Assembly (NCBI GenBank): GCA_937942205.1
Contig: CALDFO010000297.1
Location: 1 to 9,382, forward strand
Length of the DNA: 9,382 nt
Source of the DNA: an uncultured Alphaproteobacteria bacterium
GTDB taxonomy: Bacteria > Pseudomonadota > Alphaproteobacteria > Micropepsales > Micropepsaceae
Reading direction: 5' to 3'
Shown here: in pieces, positions 8,893 to 9,382 of the stretch
Layout of the letters: every line of letters begins with the position of its first letter
Numbering within the stretch: position 1 is the first letter of the stretch
The notes under the pieces: model-generated
Seen by the model: only the letters and a program-made list of their open reading frames with translations
What the model was told of the DNA's origin: nothing
The model's database searches: none
Made by a program: the position numbers and the translations under genes

Positions 8893-9354
8893 TTATTCTC
8901 CTGCCGCGGCCTTGGCGGCGACGCGGGCCTGCGGCTCCGTCAGGCGCTGCTTGATGTGGAGCAGCGCGTTGGTGACGGTCTCCAGCGTCTCGGGGTCCAG
9001 CCCCTCGGTGATGCCGGCGAACAGGCCGTTCTTGTAGCGGTGGATTTCATCCAGGATGGGCCGCGAGGCGGGCAGCAGATGCAGGCGGCGGATGCGGCGG
9101 TCGGCGGGGTCCAGACGGCGCTCGACCAGCCCGTTGGCTTCCAGCCGGTCCACCAGCCGTCCCACGGTGATGGGCTCGACCTCGCACAGGCCCGCCATTT
9201 CGTTCTGGGTCATGCCGGGCTGGCGCTCCAGCCGGGCCAGAATGACCCACTGGGCGCGGGTCATGCCGTATTCACGGGCGCGCTGGTCGAACCGTGTCCG
9301 CATGATGCGCGCCACATCATGCATCACCACCAGCATGTCCCGGTCCAGGTTCAT
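8893..9354 (-). CDS. MarR-family regulator, probable repressor of the efflux operon
   Basis: A 153-residue winged-helix regulator and first gene of the emrAB operon, the position EmrR/MprA holds in enterobacteria. MTRAQWVILARLERQPGMTQ (31-50) begins the DNA-binding domain. The recognition helix is about 60-73 (EPITVGRLVDRLEA) and the wing carries DPADRRIRRLHL (82-93) with the family's D-x-R-R. Flanking helices at 5-28 and 100-140 form the dimer. It probably represses its own operon and is released by pump substrates, as in EmrR, MexR and FarR; this is inference from family and position. No Shine-Dalgarno is visible before the ATG, and a -10-like ACTAAT lies just upstream, so a leaderless transcript is possible. 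The stop is 2 nt before the adaptor start. Confidence 0.93.
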   Translation of the reverse strand: MNLDRDMLVVMHDVARIMRTRFDQRAREYGMTRAQWVILARLERQPGMTQNEMAGLCEVEPITVGRLVDRLEANGLVERRLDPADRRIRRLHLLPASRPILDEIHRYKNGLFAGITEGLDPETLETVTNALLHIKQRLTEPQARVAAKAAAGE

Positions 9355-9382
9355 GGCGGGGATTAGTAAGCAGCGCTATTAT
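9355..9382 (-). promoter_or_regulatory. Partial promoter region of the MarR-EmrAB operon
   Basis: Read on the minus strand, the AT-rich start of this segment is followed by ACTAAT (9367-9362), which matches the -10 consensus TATAAT at 4 of 6 positions. Transcription would then begin at about the ATG at 9354. A -35 hexamer would fall outside the window. AGCGCT at 9371-9376 is a short palindrome and could be part of a MarR operator, but only an imperfect symmetry is seen around it. Confidence 0.3.

Noticed and set aside
6458..9037. An 859-codon open frame on the plus strand, opposite emrB, emrA and marR
   Set aside because: It lies wholly antisense to three clear genes. Its His/Gln/Arg/Gly-rich, domain-free translation is what the complementary frame of GC-rich Ala/Leu-rich genes gives. 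The opposite strand has family motifs and good gene junctions.

Overview
The window is a GC-rich stretch (by eye about two-thirds G+C) that reads as ordinary, densely packed alphaproteobacterial chromosome. Three things point to that class: a 5-aminolevulinate synthase of the C4 (Shemin) haem pathway, a porphobilinogen synthase with the aspartate-type rather than cysteine-type metal loop, and an LdtR-like MarR regulator. I cannot name the genus. I see no tRNA, rRNA, CRISPR array, transposase or phage gene, and no gene-free stretch longer than about 155 bases.

Left part (1-4585): the first two enzymes of haem synthesis lie about 2.6 kb apart. hemA (minus strand, cut by the left edge) and hemB (plus strand) enclose three other genes: a DUF1295 membrane protein divergent from hemA, an LdtR-like regulator, and a 3-hydroxyisobutyryl-CoA hydrolase that lies upstream of the regulator on the same strand and is divergent from hemB. 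The hemA/DUF1295 gap holds a good FNR/FixK-type box. The start of hemB is preceded by an 8-codon open frame that looks like a near-copy of hemB's own first codons and overlaps its start codon. The DUF1295 and regulator genes converge with stop codons that touch.

Middle (4586-4687): a 102-base gap between the convergent hemB and TetR genes holds two hairpins and looks like a dispersed intergenic repeat or bidirectional terminator.

Right part (4688-9354): a tight minus-strand operon of five genes. In order of transcription these are a MarR regulator, an EmrA-like periplasmic adaptor, an EmrB-like 14-TM MFS exporter, a beta-hydroxyacid dehydrogenase of the 3-hydroxyisobutyrate dehydrogenase family, and a TetR regulator. 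The first four junctions are 2 nt, 6 nt, a 1-nt TAATG overlap and 19 nt. The first three genes are a standard drug or fatty-acid efflux cassette; the coupled dehydrogenase and the second regulator are the unusual additions.

No clearly new system is present. The points most worth checking are the hemB start region and its altered active-site lid, the hairpin over the LdtR-like gene's ribosome binding site, the FNR box at hemA, and the dehydrogenase coupled to the efflux operon.
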